Assembly (NCBI GenBank): GCA_900539455.1
Contig: UQCD01000006.1
Span: 32,663 to 96,662 of the forward strand
DNA length: 64,000 nucleotides
DNA from: an uncultured Eubacteriales bacterium
GTDB taxonomy: Bacteria; Bacillota; Clostridia; Lachnospirales; Lachnospiraceae
Direction of reading: 5' to 3'
Below the pieces are notes generated by a model. It worked only from the letters and a program-made list of their open reading frames with translations, was not told where the DNA came from and made no database searches. A program made the position numbers and the translations under genes. Positions 19,092-28,877 of this stretch are shown piece after piece (positions within the stretch are counted from its first letter, which is position 1; every line of letters begins with the position of its first letter).

Positions 19092-19220
19092 CTGTTTGTT
19101 TTTTGTTTTGGATTTTATATTTGTTATATAACTTTTTGTGGGATAAGTAATTTATTTTCTTGTATGCTGATTTACAACTTAAAAGCTGGTAGAAATTTAA
19201 TAATATATAATACACTATAG
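19059..19220 (+). CDS. Possible small hydrophobic protein (53 aa)
   Basis: An ATG at 19059 follows GGAAGAAAGGA with normal spacing and opens a 53-codon frame whose product is strongly hydrophobic (NNVLFLFVFCFGFYICYITF). It overlaps the amt terminator stem and no family is recognised. AT-rich runs of T easily give hydrophobic chance frames, so it may be spurious; the ribosome site is the only support. The rest of the 19004-19378 gap shows no other gene; it holds a TATAATACACTATAG stretch near 19203-19220. Confidence 0.2.
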   Translation: MVVKNQNNVLFLFVFCFGFYICYITFCGISNLFSCMLIYNLKAGRNLIIYNTL

Positions 19221-19378
19221 GAGTGTAAAAAAGAGGGTATAAGAGGGAAAAAAAGAGTGAAATGTGGAAAAAGTACTAGAAATAATGTAGATACTGTGAT
19301 ATATTAGAAAAAATGGCAGAATGGACTTTGCCTAACAGTGACAAAAATAGAATACGGTTTTTCCAAGGAGGGATTGCC

Positions 19379-22300
19379 ATGGATGGATACAATAGAATAA
19401 AGGATTTTCTTATGAAACGAAAAAAAATATTTATAGGTTCTGCTATAGGTGTTGCTTTTTGCACATTTTTTGCAGTTATATTTATTCTTAATGTAAGTAA
19501 GGTACAAGCCTTGGAAAGTGTGTCTGTATCTGATACAGAATATCAGCTGCCATCAGATAATTTAGCAGTAGAGCTCAATGTAGTAAGCAATGGAAGATAT
19601 GTTATTGACGGTGACGGAGTCTTACGAAATGATGTTTCTATTAAGGTTGTTCCAAACTCAGAGAGCGTTGATAATGTTGAAGTTGTTTTAAAGAATGTTC
19701 GTATTCAAAACTCAGTAGATGAGCCGGTTATTCAGTTTGAGGCAGCAAAATCCGGAACAGTAACAAATTATACATTATCTATAGAAGGAACCTGTACACT
19801 TGAAAACACAAGAGAAAGAGCAAAAAGCCCGATTATTTCTGTACAGGGCGTAAATGCTTCAGTTATTAAATTAGCAGAAAATGTACATACAGCAAGAAAT
19901 TGTAAGCTGTCAGATTTGTTACAGGAAACAGAGGTTGTGTATGGCTCATCACTTAATATTAAAAATGTAGATGGCACAAATGGTATGCTTACATTAGTTA
20001 CTTCAAGAAACAGCTATGGTGCTGCTATAGGTGGAGGAGAAGCCAACGCAGATGTAGATTTACACTTAAGTGAAGGAAATCCTAATATTATATTCTCTCC
20101 AAATTATCTTTTAAGAGAAGATGGCACAGCTTACAGTACAGTACAAAATGCCTTTGAATATTTAAATGAAAAGTACAATACCAATTATCCTTTGGATGCA
20201 CAGCTGCCAGTAGGCAAGGAGTTTTTTGTAAGCTCAACTGTCAATGCTGGAAATATTACAATATCAGGTGATATTGAAATTAATATTAAAGGACAGGGCT
20301 ATGGTGCTGGTATAGGTGGTGGTGGTAGTGCAAACGCAGCTGCAGCCTCCGGCAGAGCAGGAGTAGTTACAATCAATGGTGGTACAATAGCAGTTAATAT
20401 GTTATCAAATGCACCTTGTATCGGAAGTGGAAGAAACAGTGCAGGTGGAAAAAACAGCAATGGAAATTCCATAATTATAGGTGGTGGCTCTTTATTTTTA
20501 AATGCTGCAAATACTCAGTATGACGGAAATATTACAGATGCCTCAGGCAAAAAACTGTATTTGTTCTGTGCAGACTTAACTTCAAATGGAAATACAGGCT
20601 TTTCGACAGCTGATTGGACTGACACTATTACCTTAGCAGATAACAAGTATACAAATACATATACAGCAAATATCCAGATGCAAAGCGAATATGCAACTGT
20701 TACTGTAGATAGCCTTACTTTTGAATATAAAGGCTATGGACATAAAAATATTTCTTCAGTCGGCATTAACAAAAATGAAGTAGCCAACAAGTTATATTTC
20801 TATTTGCCAGCTACACCGATGGCAGAGCTTACTATTTCAGATAGCAGCTACATAAAGCAAAATCAGAGAATGGAGGTATATCAGAATAATGTATTGATTT
20901 CTCCTTCAGCTCAGAACAAATATATATTATCAGCAGACCAATATGTAGATGTAAGAGTTTATGATGTTCCAGAGGAGCTAGATGTAGCAAATGTTACAGT
21001 TGCAGGTATGACCTATCCTGTTACAAAGCTAAATGATGCAAAGGGCGAATATTATGTAGTGTCCTTTAAAATGCCAGATGTAGCTACTTCGTTGCAGGTT
21101 AATTACGCAGGAAATATCCAGATAGTATATCATAACGGTTTTACAGCAACAGATAAAAATATTGACGGACATTCTTATGTTGCACCAACTGCTACTATGT
21201 ATACCTATGGAACAACTATGTCAGTGCCAGCACCGGGTATTTCAGACCTTACCTTTGACGGCTGGTATGTAACCGGAACTGACAAGCGGGTTTCACAGAT
21301 TACCTCGGCAGATATATTGGCAGGTGATATTTTAACAGACGGAAAAATAGATTTAACTGCAAAATGGAAATGCAGCGTTACATATATATATTCATATGGA
21401 GATAGTGGAGATATAGAGCTTCGTACAGATGAACATACATATGGCGAGCCATATACACTTGACCCTAATTCAAATGCAGTACCTACACCACCAACTATTG
21501 AATATTACGATTTTGTTGGCTGGACAGTAAATTCAGACAGATATTCAAAAGAGAATGGAAGAATTTATTATGAAAATTCTCTTACCTCAAACCTTGTTGT
21601 AAGAGGCGAATATTCAAAGAACAGGTACTATGTTTACATTGACAAGGAATTTTTCAATGCTACAAATGTAGAACTATTAATGGGCTCAACTACTCTTACC
21701 TTTGATAATCAGGAATTTGTAGAAAATGGAGTTACATATTACAGAACCTTAGTAAAGGACGCAGTTTCAAGTGTAACCCTTAGTATTACTGCAAAGCAGG
21801 GTTATGAGATTTCTTCAGCAAACTGGAGCGTAAGCATAAGCAATGCCTCTAGTGTAACAGATAGCTGGAGTGACAATTCAGTATCCTATAAAATGGGCTT
21901 GGACTCTAAGGATATTTATGTTGTAAATAATAATAGCGCATTTATTCCAAAGGTTTATACTATAACCTTCTATGACGGTGTGGATACTACAACGCCATTT
22001 AAAAGCGTTGAATATACTATTGAAAGCTTAAGCTTACCAGCAGAAATATCAAAGATACTTGGTGCTGATGCTATTAACATTAACAATAGATATGACAGAT
22101 ACCATAAGTTTAGTGGCTGGAAGGCAATTACAGCAAAAAATCCTACAGACCCATATGTAACACAAATTGATTCCTTAGGTAATTATATATTTGTAGCTAC
22201 TTGGGAGGAAACTGAAAAATATCCTATTGATATTACAGTTTATGATGAAGAAACAAAACTACCTAGCAGGTATGTAGGTGCTGTTCCATATTTGTATGAC

Positions 22301-23743
22301 CCGGTCTATGACAGTAAATCACCAATTAATGTGACAGATGAGGTTGATCCAGATAGTGGGGAAACCAGAAAGGTAGTATATGTTATCCCAGGAGATAATG
22401 TATATATTGAGTTCGTTGCACTTGATGAGGACGGAAATTACATCTATGAAGATGGTGATTACAAAGCTGTTCAAATAGGAAACGGAATAGATTTTGCCCA
22501 AATAGGTGATTATCCGGATGATTACACAATCAGATACAGCTATGAGAGCAAGGCACATGAGGATACAACTAAGAAAAATCGTTCGGATAAGAGATATATT
22601 ACTATTCCAGAGGATGTTTTAGACGGAGCAACTATTAATGTAGATGTAAGAATTTCTCTTACAAGATTTACAATTCAGTATTGGGATTTAAGAGGATATA
22701 CTACAAATAATCCAACCTCATATACAATATTTGATGAGTTTGAGTTTGCACCATTAGTTAAAAATGTTGGCTGGAAATTAGTAGTATCTGATGGTGATGA
22801 TACAAACTATGACGATGTTACAACTGTTGATATTACAGGGGTTGATAAGTGGTCCTTCGGAAATCTTGTGCTAAAGGCTGACTGGCCACAGAATTATATA
22901 GGATATTACAATATAAATATTACAGTAGCTGAGTCACAAATGGGAACAGTGAATATAGTTTCACCTAGTGAAGAAGGTTACAAGGAAAGCCAGAGTGTAT
23001 TTTTACTTGTAAAGCCAGAAAGGGGCTATAAGCTGGTACAGAATTCGCTTACATATGAGCCGGCAGAGGCAGCAAGCACTTTTTCTATAAGAAGCATTAG
23101 AGAGGCAGCAATGCCTGTAATAATATCTCCTGTTGATGAAAAACTAGGTCTGTATTTGTTGTTAATGCCTGGAAAGGATATTAACATAACAGCACAGTTT
23201 GAAATGGAGGTATACAACATCTTCTATGATGAAATGCAGGACGGAGATATAAATAATAATCCGTCTACATATACAGTAAATGATAATATTATTTTGGAAA
23301 AGCCTGCTAGAAAGGGCTATAAGTTCTTAGGCTGGAAAGACCAAAATGGAAATCCAATTACTGAAATAAAAAATCAGACTGGCGATATACAGTTGGTTGC
23401 TACCTGGAAGGCAGTTGAAGTTGAAACAACCACAAAGGAGGAGATAACAACCTCTAAGGAAAATGAAACAACTACAAAAAAACAGTTTATAGGTGGCAAC
23501 ACTAATAAGCCAAACAATGGAAGCAACTCAAATAATCCAAATAATGGAAACAATATTAATGGAAATGGTAATGGTTCAGACAATGGTAATTATTGGAATA
23601 ATAATGGAGGATATGTTCAGACAGGTGACAACACAAATGTAGTAAGGTTAATACTTATACTTGCTTGTGCAGCAGTAGTATTAGTGTTTATTGTGGTGAA
23701 AACTAAAAAAAATGATGAAAAATCTGAAGAAGACGAGGATTAG
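19379..23743 (+). CDS. Large wall-anchored repeat protein with InlB-type repeats
   Basis: A 1454-residue surface protein. ATG 19379 has a strong AAGGAGGGA site; a signal peptide ending around residue 45 follows (KKIFIGSAIGVAFCTFF). The N-terminal third has glycine-rich beta-helix-like stretches (AAIGGGEANADVD, GAGIGGGGSANA, PCIGSGRNSAGG) typical of clostridial adhesin repeats. The middle and C-terminal parts hold several Listeria-Bacteroides (InlB B) repeats recognisable by FDGWYVTG...LTAKW, FVGWTVNS, FSGWKAIT...VATW and FLGWKDQNG...VATW. A Thr/Lys then Asn/Gly-rich linker leads to VQTGDN, a membrane span and an acidic tail, a sortase sorting signal. It probably mediates adhesion or wall interactions. 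A sortase gene is at 32554. Confidence 0.88.
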   Translation: MDGYNRIKDFLMKRKKIFIGSAIGVAFCTFFAVIFILNVSKVQALESVSVSDTEYQLPSDNLAVELNVVSNGRYVIDGDGVLRNDVSIKVVPNSESVDNVEVVLKNVRIQNSVDEPVIQFEAAKSGTVTNYTLSIEGTCTLENTRERAKSPIISVQGVNASVIKLAENVHTARNCKLSDLLQETEVVYGSSLNIKNVDGTNGMLTLVTSRNSYGAAIGGGEANADVDLHLSEGNPNIIFSPNYLLREDGTAYSTVQNAFEYLNEKYNTNYPLDAQLPVGKEFFVSSTVNAGNITISGDIEINIKGQGYGAGIGGGGSANAAAASGRAGVVTINGGTIAVNMLSNAPCIGSGRNSAGGKNSNGNSIIIGGGSLFLNAANTQYDGNITDASGKKLYLFCADLTSNGNTGFSTADWTDTITLADNKYTNTYTANIQMQSEYATVTVDSLTFEYKGYGHKNISSVGINKNEVANKLYFYLPATPMAELTISDSSYIKQNQRMEVYQNNVLISPSAQNKYILSADQYVDVRVYDVPEELDVANVTVAGMTYPVTKLNDAKGEYYVVSFKMPDVATSLQVNYAGNIQIVYHNGFTATDKNIDGHSYVAPTATMYTYGTTMSVPAPGISDLTFDGWYVTGTDKRVSQITSADILAGDILTDGKIDLTAKWKCSVTYIYSYGDSGDIELRTDEHTYGEPYTLDPNSNAVPTPPTIEYYDFVGWTVNSDRYSKENGRIYYENSLTSNLVVRGEYSKNRYYVYIDKEFFNATNVELLMGSTTLTFDNQEFVENGVTYYRTLVKDAVSSVTLSITAKQGYEISSANWSVSISNASSVTDSWSDNSVSYKMGLDSKDIYVVNNNSAFIPKVYTITFYDGVDTTTPFKSVEYTIESLSLPAEISKILGADAININNRYDRYHKFSGWKAITAKNPTDPYVTQIDSLGNYIFVATWEETEKYPIDITVYDEETKLPSRYVGAVPYLYDPVYDSKSPINVTDEVDPDSGETRKVVYVIPGDNVYIEFVALDEDGNYIYEDGDYKAVQIGNGIDFAQIGDYPDDYTIRYSYESKAHEDTTKKNRSDKRYITIPEDVLDGATINVDVRISLTRFTIQYWDLRGYTTNNPTSYTIFDEFEFAPLVKNVGWKLVVSDGDDTNYDDVTTVDITGVDKWSFGNLVLKADWPQNYIGYYNINITVAESQMGTVNIVSPSEEGYKESQSVFLLVKPERGYKLVQNSLTYEPAEAASTFSIRSIREAAMPVIISPVDEKLGLYLLLMPGKDINITAQFEMEVYNIFYDEMQDGDINNNPSTYTVNDNIILEKPARKGYKFLGWKDQNGNPITEIKNQTGDIQLVATWKAVEVETTTKEEITTSKENETTTKKQFIGGNTNKPNNGSNSNNPNNGNNINGNGNGSDNGNYWNNNGGYVQTGDNTNVVRLILILACAAVVLVFIVVKTKKNDEKSEEDED

Positions 23744-23745
23744 AC

Positions 23746-25179
23746 ATGAAAAAGTTAAAAGTATTTAATAGTGCAAAGGTAAGCATTAGCGATGTTATAT
23801 TAATGGTAGTATTAATTTTATCGGCGATTGGAATGTTTATAATGTCAATGTCAAACTACAGCGACACTTATGATGCAACAGTTGCTTATACTAAGGATAG
23901 CTTGTCAGAAAGAACGGTTCAATGCTCTAATGAAATACAGGCACAGTTCGATGAGAAGTTTGCTTTATTAGAGTATATTGCCACATTGCCAGAAATTAAT
24001 GAAATGAAGTGGACAAACCAGTACAAGTACATAAAAGGTAAGGAAGCTTCTTTAGGCTTTGAACATTTATTTATAATGGACACGACTGGTCATGGATATT
24101 ATGTTAGGGAAAATACAGTACAGAATCAGTCACGGGAGCAATTTTTTACAGATGTAATGGAAAATGACAAGTTTATTACAGAGCCATTTATGGACTACAA
24201 CAACAATAAGTCAATAACAACTCTTTGTGTATCAATTTACAAGAATGGACAAAAGGTTGGTGCCCTTTGTGGAGCAATGGATTTACAAAAGGTATATGAT
24301 TCTGTTGCAAATATGAAAATTGGTGATGGTCTTGCTGCTGTTGTAAATGCAGCAGGAGAATATGTTGCCAGCTCAGATATGACACAGGTACATAGAAAGC
24401 TTAATATATTAGATGTATATAGTGACACAAGCAAAAACGATATATCTTTTATTAAGTCTAGTCTGTCAGCAGAAGGAAATGTAACTGGCGAAATTACAAT
24501 CAATGACAAGCAATACTATGTAGGTGTAACAGCAATAAAAAATTGTTCCTGGAAATTAATACTTACTATTGCAAAGGACGAAACTGGAAGTAATATGTCA
24601 AGTATTTTGTATACACAGGTTGCTTCTATAGTTATTCTTTTAGTTATAATTGCAGTTACAGTTAGATTTATTGTAAAGCTTATCAACAAAGAAAGAATGG
24701 CATTTGTAGACTCTCTTACAGGCGTTAGCAATAGGGCAAGATGTTCTATTATTCTTGATAAGCTTGAAACCTACAGAAAAGAGTCGGTAATGATTATAAG
24801 CTTTGACTTAAATGATTTCAAACAGATTAATGATGAATTTGGTCATAAACAAGGTGATGAAGCTTTAAAGACCTTTGCAAAGGTGCTTGATAAGACCTTT
24901 GGTAAGCAAGGCTTTATTGGAAGAATGGGTGGAGATGAGTTTATCGCAATTCTTCTAAATTCATCAAATGAAGAATTTGAAAAGCTTATTACAAATATGA
25001 AGGATCAGGTTAATACATCAAACTCAAATAGAAATCAGAAATACTTAATATCTCCTGCATATGGATATGCTATTAGAAAAGAAAATGAAGATATTACAAT
25101 ACAAAGTGTATATGAAGAAGCTGATAAGAAGATGTACTTATACAAGGAAGTATACAAATCAATGAAGAAGGGCGAATAA
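23746..25179 (+). CDS. Cache-domain diguanylate cyclase
   Basis: A 477-residue membrane sensor that should make c-di-GMP. Two membrane segments (about 16-38 and 285-307) bracket an extracellular dCache sensor (EYIATLPEINEMKW ... KVGALCGAMDLQKVY). The C-terminal GGDEF domain has DSLTGVSNRARC, NDFKQINDEFGHKQGDEAL and an intact GGDEF in RMGGDEFIAIL. The segment five residues before GGDEF does not read RxxD, so the product-inhibition I-site appears absent. It begins 2 bases after the wall protein stop, suggesting co-transcription and a link between surface adhesion and second-messenger signalling. Confidence 0.9.
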   Translation: MKKLKVFNSAKVSISDVILMVVLILSAIGMFIMSMSNYSDTYDATVAYTKDSLSERTVQCSNEIQAQFDEKFALLEYIATLPEINEMKWTNQYKYIKGKEASLGFEHLFIMDTTGHGYYVRENTVQNQSREQFFTDVMENDKFITEPFMDYNNNKSITTLCVSIYKNGQKVGALCGAMDLQKVYDSVANMKIGDGLAAVVNAAGEYVASSDMTQVHRKLNILDVYSDTSKNDISFIKSSLSAEGNVTGEITINDKQYYVGVTAIKNCSWKLILTIAKDETGSNMSSILYTQVASIVILLVIIAVTVRFIVKLINKERMAFVDSLTGVSNRARCSIILDKLETYRKESVMIISFDLNDFKQINDEFGHKQGDEALKTFAKVLDKTFGKQGFIGRMGGDEFIAILLNSSNEEFEKLITNMKDQVNTSNSNRNQKYLISPAYGYAIRKENEDITIQSVYEEADKKMYLYKEVYKSMKKGE

Positions 25180-25195
25180 TACTAAGATTAGTATT

Positions 25196-25231
25196 AAAAG
25201 GAGAGGCGTTTTTGATAGCCTCTCCTTTTTT
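25196..25231 (+). terminator. Terminator after the diguanylate cyclase gene
   Basis: AGGAGAGGC and GCCTCTCCT form a strong stem around a 10-base loop, with A-run before and T-run after. It is symmetrical enough to work from both sides, between the plus-strand cyclase gene and the minus-strand cot operon. Confidence 0.9.
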
Positions 25232-25367
25232 GATAAATATATTTAAAAGAGTGTATAGATAAGTTAACCAAAAAATATTCAAATAAGCTTTTCTAAAATT
25301 TTGTTGCAATAAGGTATCTAATTAAAAATATTTTTTAAGAGTGTCATTGAATTGCATACACTAAGAT

Positions 25368-25979
25368 TTAACATTTTTTGCTGCATAAGTCAAAGGAAGG
25401 GTTGATTGCATAGAAGTTATCGGAATCAAGATCCTCCTGCAACATTCTCAAAGCCTCGCCAAATCTTTGGAAATGAACAATTTCTCGCTCACGCAAAAAC
25501 TTAATTGGAGCACATACATCTGGGTCTTTAATCATTCTTAAAATATTGTCATAGGTAGTGCGCGCCTTTTGTTCTGCTGCCATATCCTCAAACAAATCTG
25601 TAATAGGGTCGCCCTTACTTTGCATAAAAGCAGTAGTATAGGACATACCAGAGGCAGCCTGTGGGTATACGCCTAAGGTATGGTCAACATAGTAAGGTGC
25701 AAAGTTGCTTCCCTCAATTTGTTCAGGTGTAAGACAGTCTGTAAGCTGGTGGACAATAGCACCTATCATTTCTAAATGTGCCAGCTCCTCTGTGCCTATG
25801 TCATTTAAAAGACCGGCAATTCTAGGGTTGGTCATAGAGTATTTTTGCGATAAATATCGTAAAGAAGCACCAATCTCGCCATCAGGTCCACCATACTGTG
25901 AAATAATTATCTCTGCCAGTTTTGGATCACGGGTTTTAATATTTACAGGAAACTGTAATCTTTTTTCATAACTCCACAT
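25368..25979 (-). CDS. cotJC: Spore coat protein CotJC (manganese catalase family)
   Basis: A 203-residue protein of the manganese catalase family. It starts MWSYEKRLQFPVNIKT at 25979, preceded by AAAGGAGG with 8-base spacing, which rules out the longer frame running into cotJB. QYGGPDGEIGASLRYLSQ, NDIGTEELAHLEMIG and FEDMAAEQKARTTYDN carry the Glu/His ligands of the di-manganese site. In spore formers CotJC sits in the inner coat and may degrade peroxide. Last gene of cotJABC. Confidence 0.93.
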   Translation of the reverse strand: MWSYEKRLQFPVNIKTRDPKLAEIIISQYGGPDGEIGASLRYLSQKYSMTNPRIAGLLNDIGTEELAHLEMIGAIVHQLTDCLTPEQIEGSNFAPYYVDHTLGVYPQAASGMSYTTAFMQSKGDPITDLFEDMAAEQKARTTYDNILRMIKDPDVCAPIKFLREREIVHFQRFGEALRMLQEDLDSDNFYAINPSFDLCSKKC

Positions 25980-25981
25980 AT

Positions 25982-26365
25982 TTACATACCTCCTTTTGAC
26001 CATGGAAGCGGAGCCGAAGTCCAATCCCAGCCATTATCTGTGTCTACCATATACGAATAAATAGGGCCATATTTAGTAGTATATTGTTTCAAGACCATAT
26101 GACGAAGTGTCATTAATTCGCTTATACATTCTATAGCATCCTCACAATTTGGGTGGGTATCGATAAATAAACGAAGGTCATCAATGGCAAAGCTTATAAT
26201 TTGCAAATGCTCCATTAATTGACATTTAGGCATATTTTCAAATACAGAAGGGTTGTTTGCAGAACATATATAGTTTAAATATTTAAAGCTGTTGTTTCTA
26301 AAATTATTATTGCTGTTTCTAAAATTATTATTGCTACTGCCACAATTATTATTTAAACAACTCAT
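25982..26365 (-). CDS. cotJB: Spore coat protein CotJB
   Basis: A 127-residue coat peptide-assembly protein. The conserved part, EHLQIISFAIDDLRLFIDTH and YGPIYSYM...GWDWTSAPLPW, matches CotJB; the first 40 residues are an unusual Asn-rich tract (NNNFRNSNNNFRNN) encoded by a short repeat. ATG 26365 overlaps the cotJA stop as ATGA, so it is preferred over the GTG nine bases earlier. The stop is 3 bases before the cotJC start. Confidence 0.88.
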   Translation of the reverse strand: MSCLNNNCGSSNNNFRNSNNNFRNNSFKYLNYICSANNPSVFENMPKCQLMEHLQIISFAIDDLRLFIDTHPNCEDAIECISELMTLRHMVLKQYTTKYGPIYSYMVDTDNGWDWTSAPLPWSKGGM

Positions 26366-26541
26366 TTTGAACACCTGCCTCCCATAAAAGGTTTATTAAG
26401 ATCCTTGAAAATAGTACCTGCTATATATCCACATTTGAAATTGTCAAGATTTCTAAATTCCTGCCAGGGTACATATGCCATTGCAATATTCATATTTGTT
26501 CTATTGCATCTGGAATAGTTACAATTCATATTGTTATTCAT
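26362..26541 (-). CDS. cotJA: Spore coat associated protein CotJA
   Basis: A 59-residue protein whose AMAYVPWQEF, GYIAGTIFKDLNKPFMGG pattern is that of CotJA, the first protein of the CotJ operon. It has a GAAAGGA ribosome site 9 bases before ATG 26541 and overlaps cotJB by four bases (ATGA). The N-terminal 20 residues are rich in Asn and Cys. The operon is expected to be made in the mother cell during sporulation (sigma-E), but I could not identify a convincing sigma-E promoter in the 26542-26660 stretch. Confidence 0.88.
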   Translation of the reverse strand: MNNNMNCNYSRCNRTNMNIAMAYVPWQEFRNLDNFKCGYIAGTIFKDLNKPFMGGRCSK

Positions 26542-26685
26542 AGAGAAGTCCTTTCAATATAATTACACTATTAATATATTCATTTATATAAGATTAGTGA
26601 GAATGTGATAAAAAATTTGTGAATATTAATATGAATGGTTGCAATGGGTAATAAAGTAGTATACTATTATAGATATTATAAAGGT

Positions 26686-26714
26686 TTGACTAAAAAAGAT
26701 AAAAATCATACTAT
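26686..26714 (+). promoter_or_regulatory. Promoter of the MoxR/DUF58/transglutaminase operon
   Basis: TTGACT at 26686 and TACTAT at 26709 are 17 bases apart. The transcript would start near 26721, about 20 bases before the moxR-like gene. Confidence 0.5.
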
Positions 26715-26739
26715 TATTAGATAAAATGAAAGGGAAAAA

Positions 26740-27681
26740 ATGGAACAGGAAACACAAATAAAACAAAGAGTTATTAATGAGATTGGAAAAGCAGTTATAG
26801 GAAAAGAAGAGGTTATAATTAAAGCTTTTGCTACCATATTAGCAGGTGGACACATTCTTTTTGAGGATATTCCAGGAGTTGGTAAGACTACTATGGCTAT
26901 GGCTATTTCAAAGGTGCTTAGTCTTCAGTATAATAGATTGCAGTTTACTACAGATGTAATGCCATCAGATGTATTGGGCTACTCCTTATACAATAAAGAA
27001 GCAGGTGTAATGCAGTATAAAAAGGGCGTTATAATGTGTAATCTGTTTTTGGCAGATGAAATTAACAGAACATCTTCAAAAACGCAGTCTGCATTGCTTG
27101 AGGCAATGGAGGAGGGAAGGGTAACAGTAGATGGAAAAACAATGGAGCTTCCAACACCATTTACTGTTATTGCAACACAAAATCCTACTGGCTCTGCTGG
27201 TACTACTCTGTTACCGGATTCTCAGCTTGATAGATTTATGGTAAAACTAAGTATGGGCTATCCAACCAAAAAAGACGAGATTAATATCCTTAAGAGTAAA
27301 TTTGGTGGAAAAAACCCATTAGAAGATATAGAAAAGGTGCTTACAGCAGAAGAAATAATAGAAATAAAAAAGCAGGTTTCAAATATATATGTACATGATG
27401 CAATGTATGACTATATTGTGGATATTGTAAATGCTACCAGAAATACTGAGCTTTTAGATGTGGGCATTAGCCCAAGAGGAACAGTAGCACTTATAAATAT
27501 GGCAAAGGCTATAGCTTTTATGAACAATAGAAATTATATAATACCTGAAGATGTACAATATGTATTCTTATCAGTTTGTTCACATAGGGTTATTCTAAGC
27601 CAGAAAGCAAGATTGGCAAAAATGAAGGAAGATCAGGTTTTAATAGAGATTGCCAAGCAAATTAGTGTAATTAGAACATAG
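26740..27681 (+). CDS. MoxR-family AAA ATPase
   Basis: A 313-residue AAA+ ATPase with Walker A GVGKTTMA near residue 47, Walker B LFLADEINR near 103, sensor-1 VIATQNPT near 145 and arginine-finger/lid residues SQLDRFM and SPRGTVALI. MoxR proteins act as chaperones that mature enzyme complexes, often together with a DUF58 protein and a transglutaminase, exactly as arranged here. Confidence 0.92.
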   Translation: MEQETQIKQRVINEIGKAVIGKEEVIIKAFATILAGGHILFEDIPGVGKTTMAMAISKVLSLQYNRLQFTTDVMPSDVLGYSLYNKEAGVMQYKKGVIMCNLFLADEINRTSSKTQSALLEAMEEGRVTVDGKTMELPTPFTVIATQNPTGSAGTTLLPDSQLDRFMVKLSMGYPTKKDEINILKSKFGGKNPLEDIEKVLTAEEIIEIKKQVSNIYVHDAMYDYIVDIVNATRNTELLDVGISPRGTVALINMAKAIAFMNNRNYIIPEDVQYVFLSVCSHRVILSQKARLAKMKEDQVLIEIAKQISVIRT

Positions 27682-27689
27682 AGGTAGCT

Positions 27690-28877
27690 ATGATGATAGT
27701 ATTATATTGTGTAATAGTCATAATCTTGCGTTGCATTGCTATTTTATTCAGCTCTTATCCAGCTTATTTAGCCTATAAATTATCAATAATTATACCAATT
27801 ATTAGTATTGTAATATTGATTATTAATAGATTGTGCATAAAAGTAAGGATAAGTGTAAACGAAAAAGTGGTTTCAAAGGGAGATAATATTTCAGTATCTA
27901 TACAGACCCAAAATATAGGAATATTCCCTTCAGGGGAAATAATTGCATATATGGAGTTGTATTATGGAGAGTATAGTCAGGCAAAGAAAAAAATTTGTTT
28001 TAGTAGTATGCCCTTTAAAAATACAGTGACCTTTCAAGTTGCTACAGAATATGCCGGAAATATGCGATTAATATGTAAAAAGGTGGAACTTTGTGATTAC
28101 TTTAGAATGTTTAAATTTAAAATACAAAAAGGTAAGAGGAAATATGACATACAGGTATTACCAAAGCCACTTCCTATACAAATAACCTATAATCAATGTG
28201 AAAGTCATGAAATTATAGAGGCCGACAGCTATCATCCTTTAAAAAAGGGCTACGATAGAACAGAATTATTTAATGTAAGAGAATATGTTCCTGGGGACAA
28301 TTTGCGAGATATACATTGGAAACTTACAGATAGAATGGGCAAATATATGGTGAAAGAGTATTCGCTGCCTATTAGTGTAGGACTGGGAATTATAACTGAT
28401 TTTACGGAATACGCCATAAATTTTGACTCTGTTATTGTTACAGACAAAATAATGGAGATAGCTTATTCAATATGTAATAATGTTTTGTTAGAAGGCGGCA
28501 AATATAATATTTATTACTTTAATAAAAATAATGGAATAATGGATCAGCAGCTAATTGATAGTGAAGAAAAGCTGACAGAATCCATTAATATAATATTAGA
28601 CACAGTATTATTAAAAACAAATGAAAAAATAGAGGACGAGAGTATTGTTTTTGATAGATGTAATCAATACAACATTATATATATTACTTCAAAAATAAGT
28701 GAGCTGTTAGCACAAAGGATAAAGCTGGATGCAAATAAGAAGATAGCAGTAGTGCTTGTTGCGTTAAATGAAAATGCTGCAAAGGATCAGATTGCACAGC
28801 TGGATAGTGGCGTACAATATTATGTTGTTAATGCAAAGGCACAAGGAATAGGTAATATTAATGAAATTAGATTTTAA
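27690..28877 (+). CDS. DUF58 domain protein
   Basis: A 395-residue protein with two N-terminal membrane segments (about 2-45) and the DUF58 signature EYVPGDNLRDIHWKLTDRMG at about 198-217, followed by a VWA-like C-terminal half. It starts 8 bases after the MoxR gene, with GAGGT close to ATGATG. DUF58 proteins are thought to work with MoxR ATPases at the membrane; the target is unknown. The end overlaps the transglutaminase gene by 17 bases. Confidence 0.88.
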   Translation: MMIVLYCVIVIILRCIAILFSSYPAYLAYKLSIIIPIISIVILIINRLCIKVRISVNEKVVSKGDNISVSIQTQNIGIFPSGEIIAYMELYYGEYSQAKKKICFSSMPFKNTVTFQVATEYAGNMRLICKKVELCDYFRMFKFKIQKGKRKYDIQVLPKPLPIQITYNQCESHEIIEADSYHPLKKGYDRTELFNVREYVPGDNLRDIHWKLTDRMGKYMVKEYSLPISVGLGIITDFTEYAINFDSVIVTDKIMEIAYSICNNVLLEGGKYNIYYFNKNNGIMDQQLIDSEEKLTESINIILDTVLLKTNEKIEDESIVFDRCNQYNIIYITSKISELLAQRIKLDANKKIAVVLVALNENAAKDQIAQLDSGVQYYVVNAKAQGIGNINEIRF

